Assembly: GCA_025451425.1 (NCBI GenBank)
Contig: JANWKK010000217.1
Location: 1-5,680 of the forward strand
Reading direction: 5' to 3'
Source: Gemmatimonadaceae bacterium
GTDB lineage: Bacteria > Gemmatimonadota > Gemmatimonadetes > Gemmatimonadales > Gemmatimonadaceae
DNA length: 5,680 bases
Shown in pieces: positions 1 to 5,359 of this stretch. Under the pieces are notes generated by a model, which ran no database searches, was not told the DNA's origin, and saw only the letters and a program-made list of their open reading frames with translations. The position numbers and the translations under genes are program-made. Within the stretch, counting starts at the first letter, position 1. Every line of letters begins with the position of its first letter.

Positions 1-34
1 CGGTCGCGACCGCCACGATCGTGTCCTCGCGCAC
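1..34 (-). CDS. mnmE: MnmE (TrmE) tRNA modification GTPase, N-terminal fragment
   Basis: Only about 11 codons are visible; the gene runs off the left edge. Read leftward from a GTG at 34-32, the peptide is (V/M)REDTIVAVAT, which matches the DTIVA.AT motif at the extreme N-terminus of MnmE. In that family this segment begins the folate-binding domain. MnmE works with MnmG to add (carboxymethyl)aminomethyl groups at wobble uridine 34 of certain tRNAs. The position immediately after yidC is the usual place for this gene. The GTG start is inferred: it is the only standard start codon in the frame between the yidC stop and the motif, 22 bp downstream of that stop, and no clear ribosome binding site precedes it. 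The call rests on a short motif plus synteny. Confidence 0.6.
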   Translation of the reverse strand, partial: MREDTIVAVAT

Positions 35-56
35 GCGCGGCGCGCGAGCGGGGTCG

Positions 57-1700
57 TCAGCCGCCCTGTTTCGCTTTCGCCCGCTCATTCGCGATGAGCC
101 ACTGCTGTGGGAGCGAGGCGATGTTCTGCGTGAGGTAGTAGATGCTGAGTCCCGCCGCCGTGTTGAACAGGAACAGCACGAACATTCCCGGCATCAGGTA
201 CATCATCATCTTCGCCTGCGGGTTCGGCGGCGAGTTGCGCATGCCGATCCACGAGACGAGCAGCATGGACAGGCCCATCAGGATCGGCAGGATGTAGTAC
301 GGGTCGTGCAGCGAGATGTCGTGCATCCAGAGAAACGGCACGTTGCGGAATTCGATCGTGTTCTGGAACACGAAGAACAGCGCGAAGAAGACGGGCATCG
401 GGATCAGCATCGGCAGGCATCCCGAGAACGCGCTGAACGGACTCATCCCGTGTTCCTTGTACACGCGCATGATCTCCGCCTGCTGCTTGGCCGGATCGCT
501 CTTGTACTTCTTCTGCGCTTCCGTGAGCTCGGGCTGGATGCGCTGCATCTTGATGCTCGTGCGCATGGCGCCCTGGTTGAGCGGCCACATCAGCAGCCGG
601 ACGGAGATGCCGAAGATCACGAGCACCCAGCCGTAGCTGAAGTTCAGTGTCTTCTTCATCCAGAGCAGCGTCGCCATCACGATCGTCGAGAACGGCTGCA
701 CCACGGGCTGGAGCCACCCGCCGTATGGGTTGACCGTCTCGAACTCGCGGCCAATGGCGCGCAGGCGTTTCCACGACTGCGGGCCTGCGTACATCTGGAA
801 CGTCGCGTGCCCGCTGTCGAGCGCCATCACGGCGGTGGCGGACGCATTGGTCGCCTGCTTGCGCGTGCGCGCGCCCCCCTCGAGATGCGCCTCGGCGAAC
901 GGCTTGCCGCCGACCGGCTGCAACAGGCCCACGAGGAAATACTTGTTCTTCGCCACAACCCACGTGAGCGGGCCGGGTTCGAGTTTCTTTTCGCCGGAGT
1001 CGAGCTTGGTGAAGGGCGTACCGCGCGCACTCTGCGTGACCGGCTTCACCGAGTACGCGAGGGCGCGCAGGTCGCCGACCGTGTCCGCCTCCTGCGTGTC
1101 GAACCCCCCGGGCATGTCGACGAGAAGGAAAGCCGGCGACGCGGCGCCGGTCACGTCGAATGAAATCGTCGAGAGGTAGTTGTCGGTGACGAAGTTGTAG
1201 CGGATCGTCGCCTGCTCTTTCCCGTTCGAGCCCGTGAACGAGAGGACGCTCGCACCGTTCGCACCGGCGGTCTTCGTCGCCGTGAACGCCATCCGGTCGA
1301 GCGCGATCGTGTCCGTCGGCGTGATGACGCGGAACCTGAGCAGGGGTTCCTGCCCGTGCTTGAGCATGACTTTCCCGCCCTTTCCGTTCAGCGCGGTGAA
1401 GCTGTCGATTTGAACGGCGAGCGGTGCGGCGCCGATCGAGCTGAACCAGGTCGTCGTGACCGCGCTCCGCTCCACGATCGTGTCGGGCCTGGCGGTCGGC
1501 AGCGCCGTTGCGTGTGCGACGGGCGCCGGTGCTACGGGGACCGTGTGCGGGGCAGCGACGTCCGGAGCCGGCGTGGTAACGTGGCTGACGGAATCCGCGT
1601 TCGCCGGCCTTGGCGGGACCGGCGGATGCGGAAAGAGGAGCGGCACGCCGAACAGCACCACGATGATCAGTGCAGCGGCGAGCGGTAGACGCTTGTCCAT
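57..1700 (-). CDS. yidC: Membrane protein insertase YidC (Oxa1 family, Gram-negative type)
   Basis: The 547-residue product inserts and folds inner-membrane proteins, alone or with SecYEG. Residues 5-23 form the first membrane helix, followed by a Pro/Ala-rich linker (about 24-75) and a large periplasmic beta domain (about 75-320), the arrangement found in diderm bacteria. The conserved Oxa1/60 kDa insertase core spans about 330-540. It has a membrane helix near 353-374 carrying R368 in the motif SVRLLMWPLN, equivalent to the hydrophilic-groove arginine (R366) of E. coli YidC. Next come a charged cytoplasmic hairpin loop (375-418) and hydrophobic helices near 427-447, 468-486, 499-513 and 515-535. 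DPYYILPILMG (466-476) is typical of the family. Length is close to E. coli YidC (548). The basic C-terminal tail is short (ERAKAKQGG). The ATG lies 18 bp after the yidD stop, with no clear Shine-Dalgarno sequence, which suggests translation within the operon. Confidence 0.97.
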   Translation of the reverse strand: MDKRLPLAAALIIVVLFGVPLLFPHPPVPPRPANADSVSHVTTPAPDVAAPHTVPVAPAPVAHATALPTARPDTIVERSAVTTTWFSSIGAAPLAVQIDSFTALNGKGGKVMLKHGQEPLLRFRVITPTDTIALDRMAFTATKTAGANGASVLSFTGSNGKEQATIRYNFVTDNYLSTISFDVTGAASPAFLLVDMPGGFDTQEADTVGDLRALAYSVKPVTQSARGTPFTKLDSGEKKLEPGPLTWVVAKNKYFLVGLLQPVGGKPFAEAHLEGGARTRKQATNASATAVMALDSGHATFQMYAGPQSWKRLRAIGREFETVNPYGGWLQPVVQPFSTIVMATLLWMKKTLNFSYGWVLVIFGISVRLLMWPLNQGAMRTSIKMQRIQPELTEAQKKYKSDPAKQQAEIMRVYKEHGMSPFSAFSGCLPMLIPMPVFFALFFVFQNTIEFRNVPFLWMHDISLHDPYYILPILMGLSMLLVSWIGMRNSPPNPQAKMMMYLMPGMFVLFLFNTAAGLSIYYLTQNIASLPQQWLIANERAKAKQGG

Positions 1701-1718
1701 CAGCGGGATACGCGAAAG

Positions 1719-1931
1719 TTAGGGAACAGGATCAAATCCGCCGGGCCGAAATGGATGACATCTGCATATGCGGCGGATCGCCAGCCATCCGCCCCGCATC
1801 GCACCGTGCTTCTCGAGCGCTTCGATCGCGTACGCGGAGCAGGACGGATAATAGCGGCACGACGGTGGAAGCAGTGGCGAAATACCGGTCTGGTACGCGC
1901 GAACGAAGAGAATGAAAAGCCTGCGCATCAT
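1719..1931 (-). CDS. yidD: Membrane protein insertion efficiency factor YidD
   Basis: This 70-residue protein is complete and matches YidD (formerly DUF37) along its whole length. Visible family motifs are [20 protein letters not shown] (13-32), [12 protein letters not shown] (40-51) and [13 protein letters not shown] (58-70). Cysteines at 25, 31 and 58 fall in the conserved places; C56 is extra. YidD is a small inner-membrane-associated protein, held by an amphipathic N-terminal helix, that assists YidC-dependent insertion. The first ATG overlaps the rnpA stop as ATGA (1928-1931), so translation is probably coupled. A GAGG motif lies 4 nt before the first ATG and 7 nt before an adjacent second ATG (1928-1926), so either could initiate; the second has the better spacing and would give 69 residues. 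Confidence 0.96.
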   Translation of the reverse strand: MMRRLFILFVRAYQTGISPLLPPSCRYYPSCSAYAIEALEKHGAMRGGWLAIRRICRCHPFRPGGFDPVP

Positions 1932-2287
1932 CGCACCTCAGTTATGCGGCCGCACGCGCGGACGCACTGTTCGCGCAGTTCTCCTGCGCCAGCTGAGTAC
2001 GCCGAAGGCAGTGCGCGCACGACCATGTCGACGTTCGGCAGTGCGGGGAGCACATCGATCCGTACGATTTCGCGCAGCCGGCGTTTCACGCGATTGCGAT
2101 CGACGGCGGAGTGCGAATACTTCGGCACGATGATCCCCGCCCTGGGGTGACGCAGAAGGGAAGCGATGAACCGAACCTCGAGATGCGCGGTTCGGAATCG
2201 CTTCCCTTGCAGGCGGACAGCCTCGAGCGCGCTTTCCCGCGTGAGCCGAAAGGCTCGCGGGAAGCGGCGATGGTCAGATGCCTGCGT
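1928..2287 (-). CDS. rnpA: RNase P protein component RnpA; start codon unclear
   Basis: RnpA is the basic protein that binds RNase P RNA and helps it cleave the 5' leader from pre-tRNA. Continuous homology is readable from [16 protein letters not shown] (first conserved helix and strand region) through [13 protein letters not shown] to the signature [10 protein letters not shown], ending EVR. Counting from an in-frame ACG at 2287 gives 119 residues, the same length as E. coli RnpA, with the signature at 64-73. The frame is open from 2308 (TGA at 2311-2309) but contains no ATG, GTG, TTG or CTG before residue 26 of that count. The first GTG (2128) would delete nearly half the protein, including the first conserved helix. 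The 5' boundary given here is therefore nominal: ACG initiation, frameshifting out of rpmH, or a sequence error are all possible. The 3' end overlaps yidD by 4 bp. Identity is sure; start is not. Confidence 0.88.
   Translation of the reverse strand, partial: TQASDHRRFPRAFRLTRESALEAVRLQGKRFRTAHLEVRFIASLLRHPRAGIIVPKYSHSAVDRNRVKRRLREIVRIDVLPALPNVDMVVRALPSAYSAGAGELREQCVRACGRITEVR
2156..2208 (-). other. Strong hairpin inside rnpA (distal of two)
   Basis: Inverted repeat with arms 2156-2177 and 2189-2208. The outer stem is 12 perfect base pairs (AAGGGAAGCGAT with ATCGCTTCCCTT), followed by a 3x1 internal loop, then 7 more pairs (CCGAACC with GGTTCGG; the window strand is quoted) and an 11-nt loop. 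It lies entirely within the coding sequence for [16 protein letters not shown]. No U-tract follows, so it is not a canonical intrinsic terminator. A role as mRNA structure or processing site is inferred. Confidence 0.55.
2231..2265 (-). other. Strong hairpin at the 5' end of rnpA (proximal of two)
   Basis: Inverted repeat just downstream of the rpmH stop. In window coordinates 2243-2247 pairs with 2252-2256 (GAGCC/GGCTC, 4-nt loop), and 2234-2240 pairs with 2257-2263 across a 2-nt bulge. Two further pairs follow after a 1-nt bulge (2231-2232 with 2264-2265). In the mRNA it covers the codons for [10 protein letters not shown]. It could slow or attenuate transcription between rpmH and rnpA, or mask initiation of rnpA; there is no U-run to make it an obvious terminator. 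Confidence 0.5.
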
Positions 2288-2438
2288 ACTTCGACGGGAG
2301 TTTGACGGTCAAGCGCTTGCGCCCCTTCTTGCGACGGCGGCTCAGCGTCTCCCTTCCCCACTTCGTCTCCATCCGGGCACGAAAGCCATGCGTAGCAACG
2401 CGACGCTTGTTTCGCGGACGGTAAGTTGGCTTGCCCAT
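2274..2438 (-). CDS. rpmH: 50S ribosomal protein L34 with short C-terminal tail
   Basis: This small gene encodes 54 residues: [20 protein letters not shown], then [20 protein letters not shown] and a C-terminus ending KLPSKYAGI. The first 43 residues align clearly with L34 (P.N.RRV.THGFR.RM and [10 protein letters not shown]). L34 is a basic protein of the large ribosomal subunit that packs against 23S rRNA. The usual L34 is about 44-47 residues, so [12 protein letters not shown] at the end is a tail of roughly 8 residues beyond the normal KGRxRL(TV) end. A GGAG motif with a 5-nt spacer precedes the ATG, the best ribosome binding site in the window. It is the first gene of the leftward operon, and its 3' end overlaps the open frame of rnpA. 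Confidence 0.96.
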   Translation of the reverse strand: MGKPTYRPRNKRRVATHGFRARMETKWGRETLSRRRKKGRKRLTVKLPSKYAGI

Positions 2439-2485
2439 TTCAACTCCAAAAAAAGCTTGTCAATGCGTAGTACGACAGAACGCTA

Positions 2486-2514
2486 AACGTAGTAGAGCGT
2501 TGGAGATACATCAA
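2486..2514 (-). promoter_or_regulatory. Candidate promoter for the rpmH operon
   Basis: Reading leftward, TTGATG (2514-2509) and TACGTT (2491-2486) are separated by 17 bp. The -35-like element matches TTGACA at 4 of 6 positions. The -10-like element keeps the key T1, A2 and T6 of TATAAT. Initiation would fall near 2480, giving a leader of about 40 nt before the rpmH ATG. The match is modest and other placements are possible. Confidence 0.3.
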
Positions 2515-2546
2515 GTCCCGCCGTGACTGGTTTGCTCTCGCGAGTG

Positions 2547-2575
2547 TTGACTTGTCCACATCCGACAGGTAGTAT
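2547..2575 (+). promoter_or_regulatory. dnaA promoter (sigma70-type)
   Basis: TTGACT (2547-2552, 5 of 6 matches to the -35 consensus) and TAGTAT (2570-2575, 4 of 6 matches to the -10) are separated by exactly 17 bp and point at dnaA. Expected initiation is near 2582, giving a leader of about 38 nt. A DnaA box lies within the spacer and another lies just after the start site, an arrangement suited to autorepression by DnaA. Confidence 0.6.
2552..2560 (+). promoter_or_regulatory. DnaA box TTGTCCACA in the dnaA promoter
   Basis: This 9-mer matches the DnaA box consensus TTATCCACA with a single A-to-G change; TTGTCCACA is the common form in several GC-rich bacteria. It overlaps the last base of the -35 element and fills half of the -35/-10 spacer, so bound DnaA would be expected to block RNA polymerase. 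Confidence 0.65.
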
Positions 2576-2587
2576 CGGCCCCCGCCT

Positions 2588-2596
2588 TTTTCCACA
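2588..2596 (+). promoter_or_regulatory. DnaA box-like site TTTTCCACA in the dnaA leader
   Basis: One mismatch (third position) to TTATCCACA, in the same orientation as the box at 2552 and 36 bp downstream of it. It falls just after the predicted transcription start of dnaA. With the first box it could form a small DnaA-binding cluster that regulates dnaA or acts as the upstream part of a bipartite origin. Confidence 0.5.
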
Positions 2597-2620
2597 CGCG
2601 TTACACTCGTTCGGCACGAA

Positions 2621-4009
2621 ATGACCCTCACCGCAGCTGAAGCCTGGTCTCGCCTTCTCGACCGCGCGAGAACCGAGCTTCCCGAACATGTCGTTGACAC
2701 CTGGCTGGTGCCGTTGCTGCCGGCGGAGTTCTCAGGAACAGATCTCACCCTCACCGCTCCCGACCAGTGGTCGGTCGAGTGGAATGAAAACAAGCACAGC
2801 GCGCTACTCGAAAGTTACGGGCCGCCGTGTTTTGGCCATCCTATAAAGATTGCGATCAAAGTGCAGTTGGAGCGTTTGTCGCGCTCTCAAATGGATCTTT
2901 TCGTGCCTCAAAATGGCGCCAGTATCACGCCATCAAGAAATGATAATAACGTCATTCTAAGCATACTCAACGATCGCTATATTTTCGACCAGTTCGTCAT
3001 CGGACGCTCCAACGAGCTCGCCACCGCCGCAGCCACCGCCGTATCCCAAGCGCCCGGCAAAACCTACAACCCACTCTTCATCTACGGCGCGACCGGCCTC
3101 GGCAAGACTCACCTCATGCAGGCCATTGCGCACGAAATCCTGCGCAGAAACCCCACCTGCAGGGTCATGTACATCAGCACCGAGCAGTTCACGAACGACG
3201 TCATCACGTCGATCGCGCGCCGAGCCATGCACGACTTCCGCCGACGCTACCGCGAAACCGACTTGCTCCTCGTCGACGACGTCCACTTCCTCGGCGGCAA
3301 GGAAACGACACAAGAGGAGTTTTTTCACACCTTCAACGCCGTGTACGAGGCCGGACGCCAGATCGTCCTCACGAGCGATCGCCCGCCGTCCGAAATTCCG
3401 CGACTCGAAGCACGCCTCGTCAGTCGCTTCGAGTGGGGAATGGTCGCCGACGTCACCCAGCCCGACCTCGAACACCGCATCGCCATCCTGCGCCAGAAAG
3501 CGCAGGTCGATCACCTCGAACACACGATCCCCGATGACGTGCTGCACTTCATCGCCGATCATGTCCAGGCAAATGTGCGCGAGCTCGAAGGATCCATCAT
3601 CAAGCTGCTCGCCTTCGCCTCCCTGAAGCACCGCGTCGTCACGGTCGACCTCGCGCGCGAAGCGCTTCGCGACAAGCTGAAAGCAAATGATGTTGCACCG
3701 CCGCGGTCCTCGCGACAAGATCGTATGCGGTTCATTCAGCAGCGCGTCGCACACGAGTGGTCGGTCTCGATCGAGGGTCTCCAGTCAAAGACCCGCACGA
3801 AGATGCTCACGGTTCCAAGACAGGTCGCGATGTTCCTGTCGCGCGAGCTGCTGGGAATGCAGCTCGTCGAGATCGGGCAGGCGTTCGGCGGGCGCGACCA
3901 CTCGACGGTCATTCACAGTCTCGAGCGCGTCGCGGAGATGATGAAGGAGGATTCCGTGTTTCGGTCCCGTGTGGAGAAGATGCGGGAAAGTCTCCGCCAC
4001 GAACCTTGA
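2621..4009 (+). CDS. dnaA: Chromosomal replication initiator protein DnaA
   Basis: The 462-residue AAA+ initiator binds DnaA boxes and melts oriC. Domain I is at about 1-85 (AWSRLLDRARTELPEHVVDTW opens it), and a short linker covers about 86-112. Domain III (about 113-350) begins NDRYIFDQFVIGRSN and contains Walker A GATGLGKT (156-163), Walker B LLLVDD (215-220, D219/D220), sensor 1 at 248-256, the arginine-finger region RLVSRF (265-270; R269 corresponds to E. coli R285) and sensor 2 NVRELEGSI (R320). Domain IV (about 360-462) carries the DNA-binding signature GGRDHSTVIHS (423-433). Length is close to E. coli DnaA (467). The ATG is preceded by DnaA boxes and a good promoter but by no recognisable Shine-Dalgarno sequence. 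Codons for residues about 72-122 are AT-rich and unlike the rest of the gene. It is divergent from rpmH and followed by dnaN. Confidence 0.98.
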   Translation: MTLTAAEAWSRLLDRARTELPEHVVDTWLVPLLPAEFSGTDLTLTAPDQWSVEWNENKHSALLESYGPPCFGHPIKIAIKVQLERLSRSQMDLFVPQNGASITPSRNDNNVILSILNDRYIFDQFVIGRSNELATAAATAVSQAPGKTYNPLFIYGATGLGKTHLMQAIAHEILRRNPTCRVMYISTEQFTNDVITSIARRAMHDFRRRYRETDLLLVDDVHFLGGKETTQEEFFHTFNAVYEAGRQIVLTSDRPPSEIPRLEARLVSRFEWGMVADVTQPDLEHRIAILRQKAQVDHLEHTIPDDVLHFIADHVQANVRELEGSIIKLLAFASLKHRVVTVDLAREALRDKLKANDVAPPRSSRQDRMRFIQQRVAHEWSVSIEGLQSKTRTKMLTVPRQVAMFLSRELLGMQLVEIGQAFGGRDHSTVIHSLERVAEMMKEDSVFRSRVEKMRESLRHEP

Positions 4010-4246
4010 GTCCACAATCGCCCATCCCGGCTGAACGCATGCCGGAGCTGTACACCACCAGTCCCCCGGTTCCCACATCGGCTCCACATCAGGTGAGCGC
4101 TGAGAAGTCCAAGCAACAGAACCACTTGTATTGCTTTTCCTCTTTCCACGCCTTACTACTTCTACTGCGGATTTGTAATTCAATTCCAGTAACTGTTAGA
4201 GAAGGCGCGGGATCCACATCCTCCTCATCCTGGACTCGGGTAGGGA
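4010..4246 (+). other. Candidate oriC region between dnaA and dnaN
   Basis: The 237-bp gene-free region holds same-orientation DnaA box-like cores: TCCACA at 4011-4016, 4083-4088 and 4213-4218, CCCACA at 4072-4077 and TCCACG at 4145-4150. The best 9-mer is GGATCCACA (4210-4218, two mismatches to TTATCCACA); the others have about three. No TGTGGA occurs on this strand, so all sites face the same way. The sites ending at 4077 and 4088 are 11 bp apart, about one helical turn. An AT-rich stretch (about 4126-4203) follows. In many bacteria the dnaA-dnaN interval contains the unwinding part of oriC. I found no convincing dnaN promoter here, so dnaN may be cotranscribed with dnaA. The individual boxes are weak; the case rests on clustering and location. 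Confidence 0.6.
4142..4203 (+). other. DnaA-trio-like element and AT-rich unwinding stretch
   Basis: A box-like CTTTCCACG (4142-4150) is followed by CC and then the triplets TTA CTA CTT CTA CTG (4153-4167). Complementary-strand triplets therefore read mostly 3'-(G/A)A(T/A)-5', the pattern described for the DnaA-trio that loads DnaA on single-stranded DNA next to a DnaA box in Bacillus subtilis. An AT-rich segment (4171-4203) lies directly beyond. The box itself matches the consensus at only 6 of 9 positions, so the assignment is inferred from the arrangement. Confidence 0.45.
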
Positions 4247-5359
4247 ATGCGTTTCACCATCTCGCGTGAAAAACTGCAGGAGGGCCTGGCGGCCGTCGCT
4301 TCGGCGGTTCCGTCCAAAACGACCCTCCCAGTGCTGGCGAACCTTCTCGTGCAGACCACCGAGAAGGGAATCCGGATCTCAGGCACCGATCTCGACATCG
4401 CGGTAAGCACCGAGGTCATTGCGGATGTCGAGGCCGCAGGTGCGATTACAATTCCGGCTCGCAAGCTTTCTGAAATTGCACGCGAGTTGCCACCGGCGCC
4501 CGTGAAAATCTCTGCTGCCGGCGATCAGCGCATTACGCTCGAGTGTGGCCGGTCGAAGTTCAAGCTCCTCGGATTGCCAAAGAGTGAGTTTCCGAGTTTT
4601 CCCGCGGTGAAGTTCGAGAAGGCGCTGCGAATTCCATCGGGGGACTTGCAGAAGCTCATCGCACACACGGCGTTCGCCGCGTCGACCGAGGAAAGCCGGC
4701 CGATTCTCAACGGCGTACTCTGGGAGCTGCGCCCGGAGCACATGCGGATGGTTGCGACCAACGGGCATCGCCTCGCGAAGATGGACGTTTCGGTGAAGAC
4801 CGCGTCGGCCCCGACGAGCGACCTGATCATTCCGCCCAAGGCGCTGGAGCAAATTCGCCGGCTCTTTCCCGCGGAGGAGGAGCTCGAAGTTGCGCAGGGA
4901 GAAAACCACGTCGGATTCCGTTCCCCGTTCACCGCGGTGTACACGCGCCTGATTGAGGGGCCGTACCCGAGCTATGACCAGGTGATTCCGCGCGACAACG
5001 ACAAGCACGCAATTATCGACAAGGTCGCGCTCACCGGCGCGCTCAAGCGCATGTCCGTCGTGGCGTCGGACCAGACGCACCGCATCCGTCTCTCGTTCAA
5101 TTCCGGAATGCTGAAATTCAGCGTGAGCACGCCGGACCTTGGCGAAGCCCAGGACGAGCTCCCCGTTCGCTACAACGGGGATCCGCTCGACATCGGGTTC
5201 AATGCCGCATATCTGCTCGAGATCCTCCGGTATCTGCCGACGGAAGAAATCCGCCTGACGTTCAAGGCGCCCGAGCGTGCGGCGACGATCGAGCCCGAGG
5301 GCTGGTCGGATCCCGCAAAGTATCTCTGCCTGCTGATGCCGCTCCGTCTGGTCGACTAG
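4247..5359 (+). CDS. dnaN: DNA polymerase III subunit beta (sliding clamp)
   Basis: The 370-residue product forms the ring-shaped dimeric clamp that tethers replicative polymerase and other partners to DNA. Three repeated clamp domains are expected at about 1-120, 128-250 and 251-370. Recognisable motifs are the start MRFTISREKLQEGL, the region near PSKTTLPVLANLL (22-34), ESRPILNGV (149-157) and VATNGHRLAK (169-178). The last forms part of the partner-binding cleft in the family, together with the C-terminal MPLRL (364-368; MPMRL in E. coli). The family is about 366 residues in E. coli, so this is full length. AGGGA directly abuts the ATG, too close for an ideal ribosome binding site. The gene follows the candidate oriC and probably shares dnaA transcription. 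Its stop overlaps that of the convergent gene on the other strand. Confidence 0.98.
   Translation: MRFTISREKLQEGLAAVASAVPSKTTLPVLANLLVQTTEKGIRISGTDLDIAVSTEVIADVEAAGAITIPARKLSEIARELPPAPVKISAAGDQRITLECGRSKFKLLGLPKSEFPSFPAVKFEKALRIPSGDLQKLIAHTAFAASTEESRPILNGVLWELRPEHMRMVATNGHRLAKMDVSVKTASAPTSDLIIPPKALEQIRRLFPAEEELEVAQGENHVGFRSPFTAVYTRLIEGPYPSYDQVIPRDNDKHAIIDKVALTGALKRMSVVASDQTHRIRLSFNSGMLKFSVSTPDLGEAQDELPVRYNGDPLDIGFNAAYLLEILRYLPTEEIRLTFKAPERAATIEPEGWSDPAKYLCLLMPLRLVD

Noticed and set aside
85..963. 292-codon minus-strand frame within yidC
   Set aside because: Out-of-frame shadow of yidC with low-complexity Arg/Ala/Asp composition; YidC homology is unbroken in the other frame.
21..1163. Long plus-strand open frame (380 codons) opposite yidC
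   Set aside because: It is antisense to a fully conserved yidC. The product is rich in Arg, His and Glu with no domain, as expected for a GC-rich shadow frame.
1928..2128. rnpA starting at the GTG at 2128 (66 residues)
   Set aside because: Conserved RnpA sequence continues upstream in the same frame (FRLTRE, GKRFR, HLEVRF), so this start would produce a truncated, probably inactive protein.
2086..2361. Minus-strand 91-codon frame beginning MGKGDAEPP across rpmH and rnpA
   Set aside because: It is a different frame from both rpmH and rnpA, which are supported by clear homology; a shadow.
2453..2458. TTGACA on the minus strand near the rpmH start as its -35 element
   Set aside because: A -10 element at normal spacing would fall at or after the rpmH ATG and the bases there do not match TATAAT.
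2462..2497. GTAGTA/TAGTAG motifs upstream of rpmH as a second DnaA-trio
   Set aside because: Only two triplets in a row and no properly oriented DnaA box beside them.
2957..3754. 265-codon minus-strand frame opposite dnaA
   Set aside because: Antisense to the AAA+ domain of dnaA, no recognisable motif, and no promoter or ribosome binding site found.
3757..4269. Plus-strand 170-codon frame spanning the dnaA 3' end and the intergenic region
   Set aside because: Overlaps the essential DNA-binding domain of dnaA out of frame and runs through the candidate origin into the dnaN start; no family resemblance.
4379..5080. 233-codon minus-strand frame opposite dnaN
   Set aside because: Antisense shadow with Arg-rich, motif-free product.
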